From contig CAJQUW010003044.1 of NCBI GenBank assembly GCA_907163375.1, forward strand, positions 248,001 to 312,000: a DNA stretch of 64,000 nt, read 5' to 3'. Made by a program: the position numbers and the translations under genes. Positions 44,286 through 57,692 of the stretch are shown in pieces (the first letter of the stretch is position 1; every line of letters starts with the position of its first letter). A model generated the notes under the pieces. The model made no database searches. It was given only the letters and a program-made list of their open reading frames with translations, and was not told the origin of the DNA. The stretch is from Prostheceraeus crozeri. Lineage: Eukaryota > Platyhelminthes > Polycladida > Euryleptidae.

Positions 44286-47189
44286 GTGTTACAAACAAAG
44301 TGTCAGATGCAATTGGTATGATCGCTTTATTCCCTCACATGAAATAGTCATGGTCAGAATATCGATAAGTAATGGAAATTATGCATGTATGTACAGCATA
44401 CTGCAAAATTCTTATCTAGCATTTGAAATTGAGAGCTAAATTTAGACATTCAAGATAAAATGATCAATTCGATATCTTGCAGGAATTCCATTGTTCAAGT
44501 GCTAAAATATTCGCAAAACATAACGTGTTATCAGATAAATATAGAACAATTTTCATCTTTGCCTCCCCGCCATTAGATTTGAAAAAAATTTCATATTGAT
44601 ATATAACCTGGCTGTTTACATATCGAATCATTTCATATCATTGATATGGAATAGCGTCGATTCAAACATTGCAAAATACCACCCGCTGCGTTGAATCACA
44701 TGCATCAATGTTCGACTTAATTAGTGCCAAGAAAATGTGCAGATACCTCGTTAAGAAGATAAAATTACATGGCTATGATTAAAATGAAGATAGCAATAAA
44801 TACAAAGTGATGTGAAAGCAAGCCGATTCGTAGAATTGATGAGAGCGTGGATATAGAAATAACGAAATTTGGATATTTTGGAAATGCGAGTTTAGCTTTC
44901 CAATCAGATATGCGTCAAGTGCCATCAATTTATTGAATAAGTTATAAAATTAATTGATATGCAAAGTTTGGTGAGATTTTGAACATACCAATACACTTTC
45001 TAAAAAGGATAGGTCTAAAAATAGTCCTAAAATGATGGATTCAAACAAGACATGTGTACATGTGAAAGTGCAATATGATAGATCCTGTCATTGTTTGGCC
45101 AACAGCAATAATATAGTAAAGAAGACGACCAACATCCTTAGAATAATATTGAAATCAAGCATCAGGAGAAGCCCATAGCCATCATTATGCATCTATTTAA
45201 CTCACGTTCGGTCTTTGTTTTTGGGAATGAGAGTTTAATATACATTTACAAAGCCATTATACTATTCATGTACATCAAATCGCAAGAACCTCAGTCGATT
45301 TTCATTCCAATCATTATCTATATGCTTTATCTTTGATTATGTACTTATCTACTCGAAGAGCAAGGTCTCACATCTCTGGACTTTCCTCAAGACGTAACAA
45401 AATTGTCTTCAAGCTCAAGTTTATCCCACTAGATTCCATGAGTGGCGTACAACTAAAGTTACGAACGTCCACTATGTTTATTATAGTTCACGGAAACCGA
45501 GTGATTTTTCGAACACCACGCCATGTAGAAAATACATTAATAAGCATTCAGTAAATAAATTACATGCGCAATACAATTGCACATTATTGAAAACAGCTGC
45601 TTCAAAACCGTGCCTATCCAGCTTTTTTGGGCGCATTATTGGTCATTACTTGTGTTATGCTCCAATTCGATATAACCATAGATATAGTTTATTGACAAAT
45701 TTTCATCATTATCATTATTATAGATTATTCACCATCAATGAAATATGCGACAGGAAGTCGAAAAGATAAAATTTGTGACACCGCAATTAAGACCTTTTTT
45801 ACAGAATTTGATATTTTTCTGTGAAATCACTAAAATATTTCATTTAAAAATATATTCAAATGAAGATAATGTGCATGTATTACGGCACCGCAATTTGTAC
45901 AAAAGACGTTGTTTGGTAAAAATGTTAATTGGGAAAGAAATAAGCTGAGATTTTCATGTTTTTCATTGGAACAACCACTATTTAAAGAATAAAACAAAGA
46001 TTATTATTAAACATTTAAATGACTTCCAGATTTAATGTAAATTAACAGAATACATGTAATTGTGCTTGCACCCGAAGAAACACACCAACGTATAAGAGGA
46101 ACTTTACGCTATCTATCTCAAACATCATAGTTTTTCACTGACAACCATTATAAACCGCCCGTATTTTAATAAGATAGCCAATGTAGCCGCTGTGTACTAA
46201 TCTGAATGTTCAATTCTTGAGGTAGTTCGGCAAAGGCTGACTGGCTTTCATTTTATAGTTTACCCTCTAAGTGTGTTCTTAACACAGATTTGTGGTTTAA
46301 ATGAAATCAAATTAGCTGGATCTTTCTCTTTCGTTTATCCAGTAGTAGAAACGACAGTTGTGGTGCAAGATTGACCTCAGTATGTTACTCAATATGCAGT
46401 GCGGTTTTTTGCCGCTGCGAGCAAAGAGGAGATGTCTATACTAGTGCAATCCTTAATGTTTGACAGCCATGTCTTCCATTCCTCCGACCGCCTTTGACTG
46501 TTCATTGCACTATAGTTTTAAATAAGGATGTCTTGTTACATTGCCAAAACATTGTAATTTGCGGCGCTTAACTGTTGTAAGTAGAGGTTCATGCAGGTCG
46601 ACGAGTTCCGTTATTTACTTCCTTTGCAGACATGAGATTTCCAGTATTCGTCAGAAGCATTTTATTTTGAATGTCTCGATGCCTCTTCCCATTTTCTGCG
46701 TAAATGTCCCTGTTTCATGGTCGGATAAAGCGATTTGTTGACTAGGGACTTATGAAGTTGGATCTTTGTGGCGCATTTTAGATTTGAATCCTGCAAAATC
46801 TTGACAATTTCATCATAAATAACCGTGCCGTAGAAAGGCTAGCTTTAATCTCATTACTTTTCCATCCTTGTTGTTAATGGCACCGAGGTACCTCTTTCGA
46901 CGCTTTTCATTCATCTTGATGTTCATGGATGGGGTTTGTTTCTATGCTGTTGACCACAGCTTTTGCCTGAGTTTATCTGCACTCCAGAGTTTATCTGCAC
47001 TCTACAACATCTGCAATATATTGTACAACCTTCTCCTTCTTGTCTGCCGCGACAGTTAAACTTTTGGATGCATATGAAGATTTCAAAGTTCCTGTAACTC
47101 AAAGTTGTTACTCAACTTCGAAACAATCATGAGCTACTTTGATAATGGCTACTTAGTATGCTTGGATTGTTTTGCTTAGTAGTTTATTT

Positions 47190-47668
47190 GTGTAGTAGTC
47201 GAAAATTGTAATGTCTCGGCAAATGGATATCAAATAGTAGCAAGAAGTACATGAATTAGAAAAGAGAGGGATGTAGTCCTCATACTTAACAATGAAACAT
47301 TGAAAGGATTCGGAAACGTCAATGGCAATATTATAAAAGATTTGTTTGAAACATTGTCACTGTCACAAATGAAATGCTGCACTAAAGTTTTTTTCAATGA
47401 TTTAACGAGATTAAAAACAGATTCAGTCATATAAAAGGCATAATCATTTGAAGACAACTAACTGCTATATAAAGATGCTCATAAAGAGTGCAGAGGGCCA
47501 GCTCGTCTGAGCACAGAATAGTGCTCAAGTTTGAGGACATCTTTCTAGTGTTGGCGAATATGAAATCAAATCAATAGAATACTATTTTATAAAGCTGTGT
47601 CATTATATTGGTTAAAAATCATTTTGGATAGGATAATTTTTACGAACGGATCAATGCCTAAATACTAC
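47190..47668. repeat. 479-bp duplicated segment, copy 1
   Basis: This segment is repeated at 55564-56042 without indels; I counted four substitutions. It ends exactly at the TA where the Tc1-like element begins. The class is unknown; in copy 2 it directly follows a LINE RT remnant, so it may be the 3' part of that LINE family. Confidence 0.9.
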
Positions 47669-48987
47669 AGATTGTTTCATAAAAAATGGATCACCCTTAA
47701 ACATCGCCTTAACTTCAACTTTGTCTAACTCCGCCAAACTTGAACGAATTTCTCTGAAATTTGGAAGATATGTCAGTTGTGCTTACTAATATCATTGTTG
47801 GAAATTTCAAGCATGAATATTGAGTTGTTTTCCTTTTATAGATAGAAAAGTAGTAGATAATTTGCTCTTCATTTAGCAATGTTACACAAAATCAAACCAC
47901 ACTCTTATAAAATTACATTTGTTTCCTTTGTTATGTAATATGTTGTTCTACAAGCCAAAAGCTATCAAGCAAAACAAAAATAAAGAAAATCAGTCAATCA
48001 GAGCCAGTATAGCACCATTATTCATCAACAATAATGTAACTGCTACATGTGATTAAGTGGACTTCATGTTCCATAGCTTCCTGACTTCGTTGCGGTGTTG
48101 TTGGCAGCACTCCTGATTGCTTTCAGCTAGAAATCTATCTCTTACCGGTTGAAAACAATACAAAGCACAAATGAACAATAACGAGATCGCATTCACAAAA
48201 GGCAAAGTGTCAGCCTTGCTAAAACTAGGGTTTTCTTTGCGAGCTACAAGCAAGCGACTAAATGTCCTTTACACAAATGTGCACCGATGGCATAATGATG
48301 ATTTTCGACTCTGTCGTAAAGAGGGCTCTGGCCGTCCACGCAAAACATCCAAACGTAGAGACCGCCTAATTTTGAGATTTGTTAAAGTTGATCCAAGTCT
48401 CTCGTTAACTGAGATGGCTGCACTAGACTCGTCTATTTCTAAGTCCACTATTCGTAGAAGACTTATTGAGTCGAATTTCAAGAGCTGTAAGAGGCCCTCT
48501 CAGATCGAATTATCTGATCAGCATACAAAAAGACGTCTCAGATGGGCAATGAGTCATTGTCACTGGCGAAATCAATTGGATCGGGTTGTTAGGACATTAT
48601 CTTGGTCAGCTCGTTCTCCTGATCTGAATCCCACAGAAAATGTATGGAGTATTCTAAAACGTAACGTTCGTCGTTCACTGCTACCTACAGATGGCGTATC
48701 ACAACTTACGCCACTGTTAAAAAGAGAGTGGAGAAAGTTAGATCAGTCAAAAATCAACGATATCATCGAATCAATGCCTAGACGAATTGGTAATGTCATT
48801 GACAATAAGGGTAGGGCCACAAAATATTAGCTTCTTAAGAACCGTTACTGCATCATAGCTTATCAGATTATATAAGGACATTTATATATATTAGGGACAT
48901 GAAATAACATGAAAAATGCTTTCTGTATCATACTTATGTTTTATTTAGTCAAATTTTAGGATGATCCACTTTTTATGAAACGGACTG
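47668..48987 (+). mobile_element. Tc1-like DNA transposon, 1320 bp, internally deleted
   Basis: Inverted ends (CAGATTGTTTCATAAAAAAT at the left and its counterpart CAGTCCGTTTCATAAAAAGT at the right) are flanked by TA dinucleotides at 47666-47667 and 48988-48989, the Tc1/mariner target. The element encloses one transposase frame. Confidence 0.92.
48171..48830 (+). pseudogene. Tc1 transposase lacking its catalytic core
   Basis: The 219-residue frame has the N-terminal paired-like helix-turn-helix DNA-binding domain (TKGKVSALLKLGFSLRATSK, then a GSGRPRKT AT-hook-like linker and a second HTH). It ends with SARSPDLNPTENVWSILKRN, which carries the third catalytic residue (Glu). The stretch that should hold the first two catalytic Asp residues is missing: HWRNQLDR at about 48570 jumps straight to the C-terminal block. 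The protein could bind the ends but not cut. It may act only as a repressor or be inert. Confidence 0.9.
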
Positions 48988-48989
48988 TA

Positions 48990-50235
48990 TTAATGGTTTG
49001 TCCGGAAAACTTTTTCAGAAAAGATCATGTCAAAAACAATTGTGCAATTCTTATATTATACATGGTGCACGAACTTTGGCGTGAACATTTCTTAGTCTTG
49101 AACACGCGACCATGCGAGGCCTTCGTAATAAGGAGGTCAGGCAACTTAGACTTAAAGAGACGGCTTTAATCCGCCATCTGTTCAGGGTTAAGTCAGTCAG
49201 GAAATTGTGATGACGGATGAGATTCGGTCACAGGGAAACAGTTGCGGAAATGAATTGGAGACACCGGTTAATCGTTCTAGGTGTTAAGAACATTAGTCAA
49301 TATGATTTGCTATGTTTGAATAATCTCCGGTCAACCTGTATGCTATCAATATCCATTATCGCAATCATTTGACAAGCTTAGGAAATTTTTCTGGAGGCAA
49401 TTCCTACGCTGAATTTTTAACTTTCAAATGTAATAAATGATACACTAAGATAGTGATAAGGCATCACGTGGGAAGGTGCAGAATTTATCATCTCTGTTAC
49501 CTGACGCATTCACCAGAATATGTAGGCAAAAAAGAAAGTAGATAAAGAGGTAAAGCAGGAAAAATGTAAACAGGTTATAATTGTGAATATGTTCAGAAAC
49601 AGTTTCGGACAGCAGCATGCTGCAAGGTTACATGAGTTGGGAAACTTACCTATATTAATTCGCAATGGCTTCCACTAAAATGAGAATGATTCTCAGACTA
49701 TTTTCATTGATGGAGTGGAAATTAAGAATGATGACACCAAAAATCGAGGAATGTGGAAAAGAAAGTGAATGACTCAAGGCGTGTATTTGAAATCATACTT
49801 TTGCTTTCGTGCTTCTTAAAGAAGCCCTCAACCATCTGGAAATGACTTCTAGAAAATAAATGGTTGATGATTGCCTATTGGTTGTAATCAATGGATAAAT
49901 TAATATCAGACTCGCAATGTATCTTAATGTTCGTATTGCAAATCATACAGGTCTGTAGACGCAAATAAATAAGCATTTTCGGACATTGCCAAATACAAAA
50001 ATTAATTTCACTATTCGATTAAACCGAATGCAAGACAAAGAATCTCATGAACGCTTGAAATTCAACAAAAATGCCATAAGCCCATATGGCATCTTTCATT
50101 GTAGCCGCTGTCAAACATGAAACACAATCAAGTACGACAGTTTAAGATAGTAGCCATATTGACTTTTATTCGAAGAAATGAGGTGTTTACTGCTAATAGG
50201 TAGGTGATAAAGCAAGTGAAATTCAGAACTCTATA
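48990..50235. other. No feature recognised
   Basis: A+T-rich host sequence between two DNA transposons. No coding similarity seen. Confidence 0.5.
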
Positions 50236-51367
50236 CAGTCGAACCTGTCATATTGCAACAGAATGTCCCGGTCCCAATTTTTTCCTATCTTCACCATAGT
50301 CATGCAACCTCTGTTATTGCAACTTCTCTTATTGCAAAACCTGTCTTATTTCAAGAAATTTTCACGGTCCCTTCAAAGACTTTACCTTTCATATTGCCAA
50401 AACACTCAATCTGCGGCAAGCAAATTTGTGGGCGTGTCAGATAAAACAAGAATCCTTGCTCCGGGGGAAAGTCGTCTCAATGTACATTTTTATCCGTATC
50501 TTATCTGATCATTTTATCAACCCGACGGCTACCATTTTGCTCAAATTCTCTTCTTAACTCTCCATCCACCGGGTTCTTTATGTTTATGGCTCTCAGTCAT
50601 TTGCTCTTGAGGTTGACATCTGCAGGAAATGGTAAACCGACACTGCCTTCTTCGTGGACAGTGAGTCGCCTTTAACAGGCTCACACATAGTTGCCTCTGC
50701 AATTAGGCACACAACATGTGTTTACCATGATGACACCAGAAAGGATTTAGCAGTGCGCTTTGAGTCGAGATGGAGAGACGCTGCAGACGGTATGAGAAAT
50801 GGAGAAACTCGATAGTACATTTGTTTTCCGCCGATTTATTGTACAAGCTAACGTACGCAAATCGATACAGCCGAGGCCCTCAAATTAATTGGTCAATTGC
50901 GTGACTTACCTTCGATCTGGATGTACTGAAGCAGTTCAATCAACTTTTGAACTTGAGGCAGCTGTCACACGTGACTTAGGTCGCAGATTTTCAGAGGCCA
51001 GGATTACTGATTTCTTTTCTAAGTTATTGTTCATGAAAGTTTTTCCTTGATATAGCACATGGATGTAATAATTAAAAAATCGTAATAAATAGGTATTTTT
51101 GATTGCCGCAAACAGAAGACTTTTCATGATGCAAGAAAGTAGGGAGGTGTCTTCTTAAGGAATTTATTGGGTAAAAATTAGTAATAAAGGCTATATACAT
51201 GTACAGGCCCGTCGTTTCGCATATTCACGCCTCTTCAGGGGCAAAAAGCTAAAAACGTCAATTGAAAACAGTCAGTATAGCGTACAGGAGTGCCAAGTCA
51301 GAGATGGCTGGTTTAATGCAAATTTTTATGCCGGTCCCTTGAATTGGCAATAAGACAGGTTCGACTG
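50236..51367. mobile_element. Pogo/Tigger-like non-autonomous DNA transposon, 1132 bp
   Basis: The ends are inverted: CAGTCGAACCTGTCATATTG on the left and CAGTCGAACCTGTCTTATTG on the right (minus strand). Both are flanked by TA. Just inside the left end, the sequence repeats short 'TTATTGCAA' blocks. No transposase frame is visible. The CAGTCGAACCT termini are typical of the pogo/Tigger branch of the Tc1/mariner superfamily. Confidence 0.8.
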
Positions 51368-51459
51368 TATTATCATAGTATCAAAACTAAAAATGATTTC
51401 TGTCATATCAAACAATCAGAGGCTTTTCGTGGAACGGGGGGGGTTGGACAGTGATGCCA

Positions 51460-51606
51460 TAACCAGGCTGTAGCTGGAGTGTGGTGACACCTTTAGTCCA
51501 GATGCCCTTCCTGTCGAATTACAATGACACCTTCGGGGCTCGACCTCTGAGTTTATACCGAAGTGTCGCTAGACCAAGCACACTGCCACTGTGCGACGGA
51601 GACCAC
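51460..51606 (-). mobile_element. tRNA-derived SINE, copy 2
   Basis: Read on the minus strand: GGTCTCCGTCGCACAGTGGC (A-box region), then GGTCGAGCCCCGAAGG (B-box region), then CAGGAAGGGCATCTGG tail. It matches 44135-44285 along its length with moderate divergence. Confidence 0.75.
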
Positions 51607-51609
51607 AAA

Positions 51610-54600
51610 AAACTCTAAAATTGATTAAATATAAATGCATGAATAACACGTGTAGGGAAGATTTCTCAATGACTTCTCCTAACTATGCTTCGACTTAGTC
51701 TAAGTAGCACAATTCTTACATTGGCTTCAATTTTATGACTATTGAAAGTTTCGAAAAAATCAATTACCCAAGCTGGTTCCGATTTTTTTAACTTGTAGGC
51801 AGACATGGCTTTTAAGGATGGACATTTGAAAAAGTATATAAGCTAACAGATTCACTGTTCGGTATCCTTCCTTTTCACTTTCTAACTACGCTACTGAAAA
51901 AGAATAAATATTGACATAGCGCATTTATAAACAAAAATGACAAAACAAAACGATGAGGACAACATGACATCGTGTCATGTTGATAATAGCCTGAAGAACA
52001 TGTCTGAGGAGAATCGACCACATGGACAATAGATAATAACAGCAAAGCTAGCAGATGCCCCTAGCCAATCTAATGGAAATCACCTGGTGAAATTCAACAC
52101 AGAAGCGAATGTTACCTTTTGTTAAGCAAAAGTGTGATAGGAAACCGACAACTTCTCCACTTGAATTTTAAGTTTTGTATATGATGTCATATGATGACAG
52201 GCAGGTTGGTTGGAAATCGACTGAAGAAAGACAACAATTCACCAACAAAAGTGCAATTACGACGCCATTATTATGTAAACTTAGATTTCCTAAGTCAATG
52301 TAAATGAGATCAAATCTTTCAAGTTTCAATGCTATTAAATTGACATAATTTAACGGAAATACCTCTGCCTCGAGGTGAGGTACCCGTCATCTAATACTCA
52401 CATTCCGTCTATAACCTATAAAGGAACCACTTCTCTGTTAATAATTCCTACTGACCACTTGATCAATCGTCGGCAAACTCTTCAATGCTCTACGATGACA
52501 TGAAGAGTCATGGCGTTTGATTGACAAATATTGACACAAGTAAAGGAAAATATTGGTCATGCCAACTTAGCCCGTTCAGCCATCCCTCTGTCAATCACTC
52601 ACCGCGATGTTTACTCCTCGCCCGACTGAGATGCGGGAGGGATATTATCTCTCTGACTGGCAAGTACGTAAAAATTAAAATTGAGAATAAACTCGCACGT
52701 GACAAATTCTTCAGATGCAGACTCAGTTTTAAGGACAAAGCATATCTGAGAAAGAATGCTTACAGCAATTTGTGATTGAGCTTGAAAGTGACACATGATA
52801 ATTGTCGTCTGCATGCAGAAAAGCTTATTCGCATGAAGCAGAGGTGCGCTGATAATGTGCAAATATCAACATAATTCTGACTTCTCATTTGTATTCAGCG
52901 ACATACATTTGTATCAAATTATTGACTACTATGTTCGTTTGAATCACGAGTCAAAAGATTCAGTTTTAAAACAATTTTCGAGGGAAACAGACGAGTGGCC
53001 CACGTCACGCATGGACGCACACTGGGTTGCACGTGGCATGTGCCAACCAGGGAGAGTAATTAGCTAGAGCTCACAGGGAATTTCCTCATGGTAAAGAAGT
53101 CAATTTCATTTGGAATCATCTACAATGTGTAATGGAAAGTCGTAGCGAGATTCGACTGCTTAAAGATAAGCCAATGTAAGAAAGTATTAATTTTCTATCT
53201 TCTGTGACTCTGGTTGGTTGCCTCATTTTATCAGCAAGTGTGCAAGTGTGCATAATAACTGGGCATAATGCATGATATTGTAGGGCTTTCTGTGTCCATA
53301 GGTTAATAAGTTCCACGAAAAAGCTAATTATTTTCCTGGATGGAAATTATTGACCTGGTGCAGACTTCTATCAAAAAGTCATTCATTATAACAGATAACA
53401 TCAAGTCTTCGGGTTTCTTCAGTAATGAGCTGACTGGACAAGTTTGACTACTGCTCTTTCACTTTATTGCTTATAATAATTACACCTAGGCGCTTTTATT
53501 TTCTTTAAGTTCATGTTTTCCACATTGATGCACGAATAGGTTCCGTCACAAGCAAACATTTATAAACTAAATAAACTAATAATCAGTAACTAATATTCAT
53601 CTAACTATCATAATACATGGTCAACAGAAAATAAGCCAATCTGCGGAGTAATATTGTGCAGATACAACATACATGTAGCTTACTACAGTACTTTCAGTAA
53701 CTGCTTGTTAGGAATGTTTTATCTGTACAAAGATTACATGGTGCTCACTTTCTGAAAAGAGAATATTAAGACAAAAAATAAAGAGAATCTTATAAGAGAA
53801 TAAAAGAGACGTTGAGTATTTAAAAATTCGTATTACACGAAAGCGGAATAGTATTGGCCCATGGTGTTAAAAATATAGCAATCACGTCAAAATATTGAAA
53901 GCACCAATGAAATAATGCGACATAGCATTCACTACAATAAAAATTCGCAATTTTTCGATTTGTTCACTTTTTTGAAGAAGTTCAAATTTGGAAAGCATTA
54001 TTCTTTGCAATGTGAGAAAAGTCTTATTATTCGTCGGCATTTTTAGCCGTCTCATCATCAGAGAAATTTTTAGTTCTAAATGTCAGTTGTCAGAAGTCTA
54101 CTCGTGTCTTTGCAATCGATCGCACAGTGTGTAGCTTTATCTCAATTAAAGGGTCTAATAGCATATTTTCGACTTCCATGTATAATTAATCATGACTCAC
54201 GAATATATTATAAAGACGATGTTATTTTCACCCAATGGAAAGTATTACTATGCTCAGAACAGACAAGAGAACATAGGCAAAAGCATAGGTGTTGTATAAA
54301 AAGATGGTATACAGAAAATCCGACGAGCGACAATTTGAGTCCATCATTGAAAAACATAGGAATCCTAGGCAAAAAATCAAAAGTGAGAAACGTAGATTAA
54401 AGCTTCAAAAACAATCGAACTTCACGATGCATAAACGTCCAGTAGTTAAAAGATGCTGGGAATTGATCAAATGCAAAAGTCAAATAAAATGAGATGAAAT
54501 GAAATATCAGCAATTGACTTTCAGACTCAACTTAAAGCAATTGACATTGAGAAAAGTAAAAATGTGGCCCATATATATTTACACACTGTGCAAAAAGAAT
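51610..54600. other. No feature recognised
   Basis: About 3 kb of A+T-rich sequence without a supported gene. The right end (54080-54490, plus strand) has lysine/arginine-rich open stretches (QKIKSEKRRLKLQKQSN) that may be the upstream part of the following LINE. Confidence 0.45.
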
Positions 54601-55563
54601 TAACAAAATCATAATTGTTTATGACTTGGACCATAATATAACAGAAAATGAGACAATTGACGCATTAGAATAATTGAAAAATGGTAAATCCAGTGGTCCT
54701 GACGGTCTTGCATATAAAATATTAAAAATGAACATAGAATGAAAAACCAGCTTATTGAATCATTTGTTCAATGAAGCGATAAAAATTCTATTCCATGGAA
54801 AACTAGGTGGATTATGCCCATTCATATGAATGGAAAGATAAATGAAATAGCGTCGTATCGATGTATCAAGCTAGCATCTTGCAAGTTGTTAACTGGGATA
54901 ATAAACGAACGAATGAATAGAACGATGTAATAGATGTATCTTAAATTAACTTCATTCATTTTTTCAATTCAATTTCAAAAAGGAAATTGTTTATCAGATA
55001 ATATATTTATAAAAAATGACGTGATAGAAGCATAGAAACAAAGAAAATCTGTTCCTTGTTGTGTTTCATGGATTTCTCGAAAGTCTTTGATTCCATTTAA
55101 AAACCAGACTGTTAAACAAGCTTATAATGATCTTGCCAATAGGAAAAGTTTCGCTGATTCTACATTTTCTCATACACAGAATATAACTTATCAAATACTA
55201 TATCGTGGTTTCGAAAGTTATCTATTTCAACTTGATTACGGGATTCCTCAAGGTGATAACTTATCACCGACGCTTTTTAATCTTTATATAAACGAGTTAG
55301 CAGATTTATACAAACAGAAAGAAACTAAAATATACCCAATAAATATTTCTACTATAAAATTGTCAATTATGATCTACGCTGACTATATTGTCTAATAAGT
55401 GAACGTCGGGATAGAGAATTAGAACAAATAGTGATTATAGAAAATTATTGTTCATTTCAGAACATGGTTTAGAAGTTAATTGGGGGAAAAATCAAAACGA
55501 TGATGTTTAATACTGAGCAAGTTCCACTAGACATTCCTTTCAAAAATGGCATCACTGAAGTAC
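54600..55563 (+). mobile_element. Degraded LINE reverse transcriptase fragment
   Basis: Plus-strand frames show INEIASYRCIKLASCKLLTG and NERMNR, a CFMDFS-K-FDSI palm motif near 55075, then QLDYGIPQGDNLSPTLFNLY and YADYIV near 55385. This is the order of motifs of a non-LTR reverse transcriptase. The catalytic YADD box reads YADY, and frames are interrupted by several stops. Confidence 0.8.
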
Positions 55564-56042
55564 GTGTAGTAGTCGAAAATTGTAATGTCTCGGCAAATGG
55601 ATATCAAATAGTAGCAAGAAGTACATGAATTAGAAAAGAGAGGGATGTAGTCCTCATACTTAACAATGAAACATTGAAAGGATTCGGAAACGTCAATGGC
55701 AATATTATAAAAGATTTGTTTGAAACATTGTCACTGTCACAAATGAAATGCTGCACTAGAGTTTTTTTCAATGATTTAACGAGATTAAAAACAGATTCAG
55801 TCATATGAAAGGCATAATCATTTGAAGACAACTAACTGCTATATAAAGATGCTCATAAAGAGTGCAGAGGACCAGCTCGTCTGAGCACAGAATAGTGCTC
55901 AAGTTTGAGGACATCTTTCTAGTGTTGGCGAATATGAAATCAAATCAATAGAATACTATTTTATAAAGCTGTGTCATTATATTGGTTAAAAATCATTTTG
56001 GATAGGATAATTTTCACGAACGGATCAATGCCTAAATACTAC
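55564..56042. repeat. 479-bp duplicated segment, copy 2
   Basis: About 99% identical to 47190-47668 at a distance of 8,374 bp. Here it follows a LINE RT remnant on its left and gives way to unrelated sequence on its right. Confidence 0.9.
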
Positions 56043-56135
56043 GCAGTTGACTCTGTTGACTAACAGATCCAGTCAAACCAGATATATTTCTATGCAAACG
56101 CAGACATTGAATTGAAATGTCTTTACATTTTCAAA

Positions 56136-56960
56136 TTAAATCTTCTTCTTCTTTCTCAGGGTTTGTCCCAATGGATGGCGGGATCCTCTTCGCTCGGTCA
56201 TGAGCTTGACCGGGATGGGCACCGGTGGTTTTCGTATCGTTGTGTAAGGTTTCGAGTCGAGCCAGCGTTGCTTCGGGCGGCCTTTTTGTCTTCTACCTTC
56301 GACTTCGATGTAGAACGCCACTTTTGCCAGGGAAACTTGATTGGCACGCAGAACATGGCCAAACCATCGTAACCGGTCTCGCGCATCCTGTCTGCAATTG
56401 GAGCAACACCATATCGTCTGCGGATTTCCGTGTTTTGGACGTGCTCCAAACGGGTGATGCCGGCGCTCCAGCGCAGAATCTTCGACTCCATGACTCCGAG
56501 TCGGTCTTCCACATCCTTCGTTGCAGGCCAGTACTCGGCACTATAGAGCGCCACAGGACGCACGACTGTAGGGTACACTTTCGACTTCAGGCCGTTGTTC
56601 TTGGTAAGGCGACCCCGTTAATGCGAATAGTGTTGACTTTGGTCTGTTGTCAGGTGTTCCGTTTTCGTGGCATTGATCCTCAAACCGGATTGAGCCAGTC
56701 GGTCGATCGACGCTTGAACCTGCTGTTGAAGATTCATCGTATCCTCCGATGCTATCATGACGTCGTCCGCGTAAAGGAGAGTTCAAGGGTCTGACCGTTG
56801 AAGATCCAGGGTGACGGCATCCATGACTAGCACAAGCAGCAGCGGGGACAAAGCCGATCGCTGATGAAATCTTTCGATGTTCCAGCGACAGCCTGTACAC
56901 GACTTCTTGGGCCTTGACACAGAGGCTTCCTGTAAAGATCCTCGCATCTTGCGTGCTTAA
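56136..56960 (-). mobile_element. LINE reverse transcriptase C-terminal part, antisense, frameshifted
   Basis: On the minus strand near 56850-56740 the palm motifs RSALSPLLLVLVMDAVTLDL and TLLYADDVMIASED are intact, including YADD. Downstream, VVRPVALYSAEYWPATKDVE, ILRWSAGITRLEHVQNTEIR and EGRRQKGRPKQRWLD are the typical C-terminal region of an RTE/CR1-type LINE. One TGA and several frameshifts interrupt it. It looks younger than the neighbouring plus-strand LINE. Confidence 0.9.
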
Positions 56961-56969
56961 CTTCTGCGA

Positions 56970-56972
56970 CTG

Positions 56973-57003
<31 letters not shown>

Positions 57004-57115
57004 CTTCTCTCTCTCTCTCTCTCCACTCCCTCTCTCCTACTCTCACTATTCCCTCCCTTTCCTCCCCTTCCCCCTTTCCTCCGTCCTCTATTTCTTTTGT
57101 CTTTCTTCCCAAAGG
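56970..57115. repeat. CT microsatellite and pyrimidine-rich tract
   Basis: (CT)n runs at 56972-57022 lead into C/T-rich sequence. Open frames across it are artefacts. Confidence 0.95.
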
Positions 57116-57692
57116 TTCTGCCCATGTTAGCAATTTTATTAATTTTCTCTTACTCGTTTCACGATCCTAAATCTTCTCCATTTCTTTTCTAAACCATTGT
57201 CCTACCAGCCCAATTTTCACTGACCAAACATTCTCCACTGTTTGTTTGCTTAACTTGATCACCTCTATTGTCAAGCGTTCCCTTTCATCTCACACCACTT
57301 GACCACGTCTCCCACTTCACACCAGCTCTTTCCCACTTATCATTGTTCATTTGTAACCAGTCGCTTATTGCCGCCAACTATTGTCGCTATTGTCTAATTT
57401 CCCTATTGTTTGCATGTTTTCATCTAAACTAAGGGTAATTGTCCGTTTCACTCCCTTTAAGATCCTGCTTAAATGATTCTTTCATTTTAAATGTTACTGA
57501 GCTGAAGAAGCTATCGCGAAACCGGTTCTCAGTACATACTATAATCTTGCCACCCATCGTTTTCAATTTGACGCGTTCTGGACGGGTTTTCGGGTACAGA
57601 GCGGGTGACACAGACAGCTTTCTCTGTCTTCGCTCTCTCTCCCTCTCCCTCTCATCAAGTCCTGAGCCTGTACGCGAATACCCAACGTCAAT

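Larger units (their letters stand above)
42010..47189. other. Wnt 5' intron or flank, no exon recognised
   Basis: This 5-kb A+T-rich stretch should be Wnt intron. I searched the minus strand for the upstream exon with the 'RWNC' block and did not find it. It contains a 231-bp tandem duplication (42649-43113) and an antisense SINE (44135-44285). Confidence 0.5.

Noticed and set aside
48171..48830. Active Tc1 transposase
   Set aside because: The region for the first two catalytic residues is absent.
56225..56794. 189-codon plus-strand gene
   Set aside because: It is the antisense shadow of the minus-strand LINE RT, whose motifs are clear.
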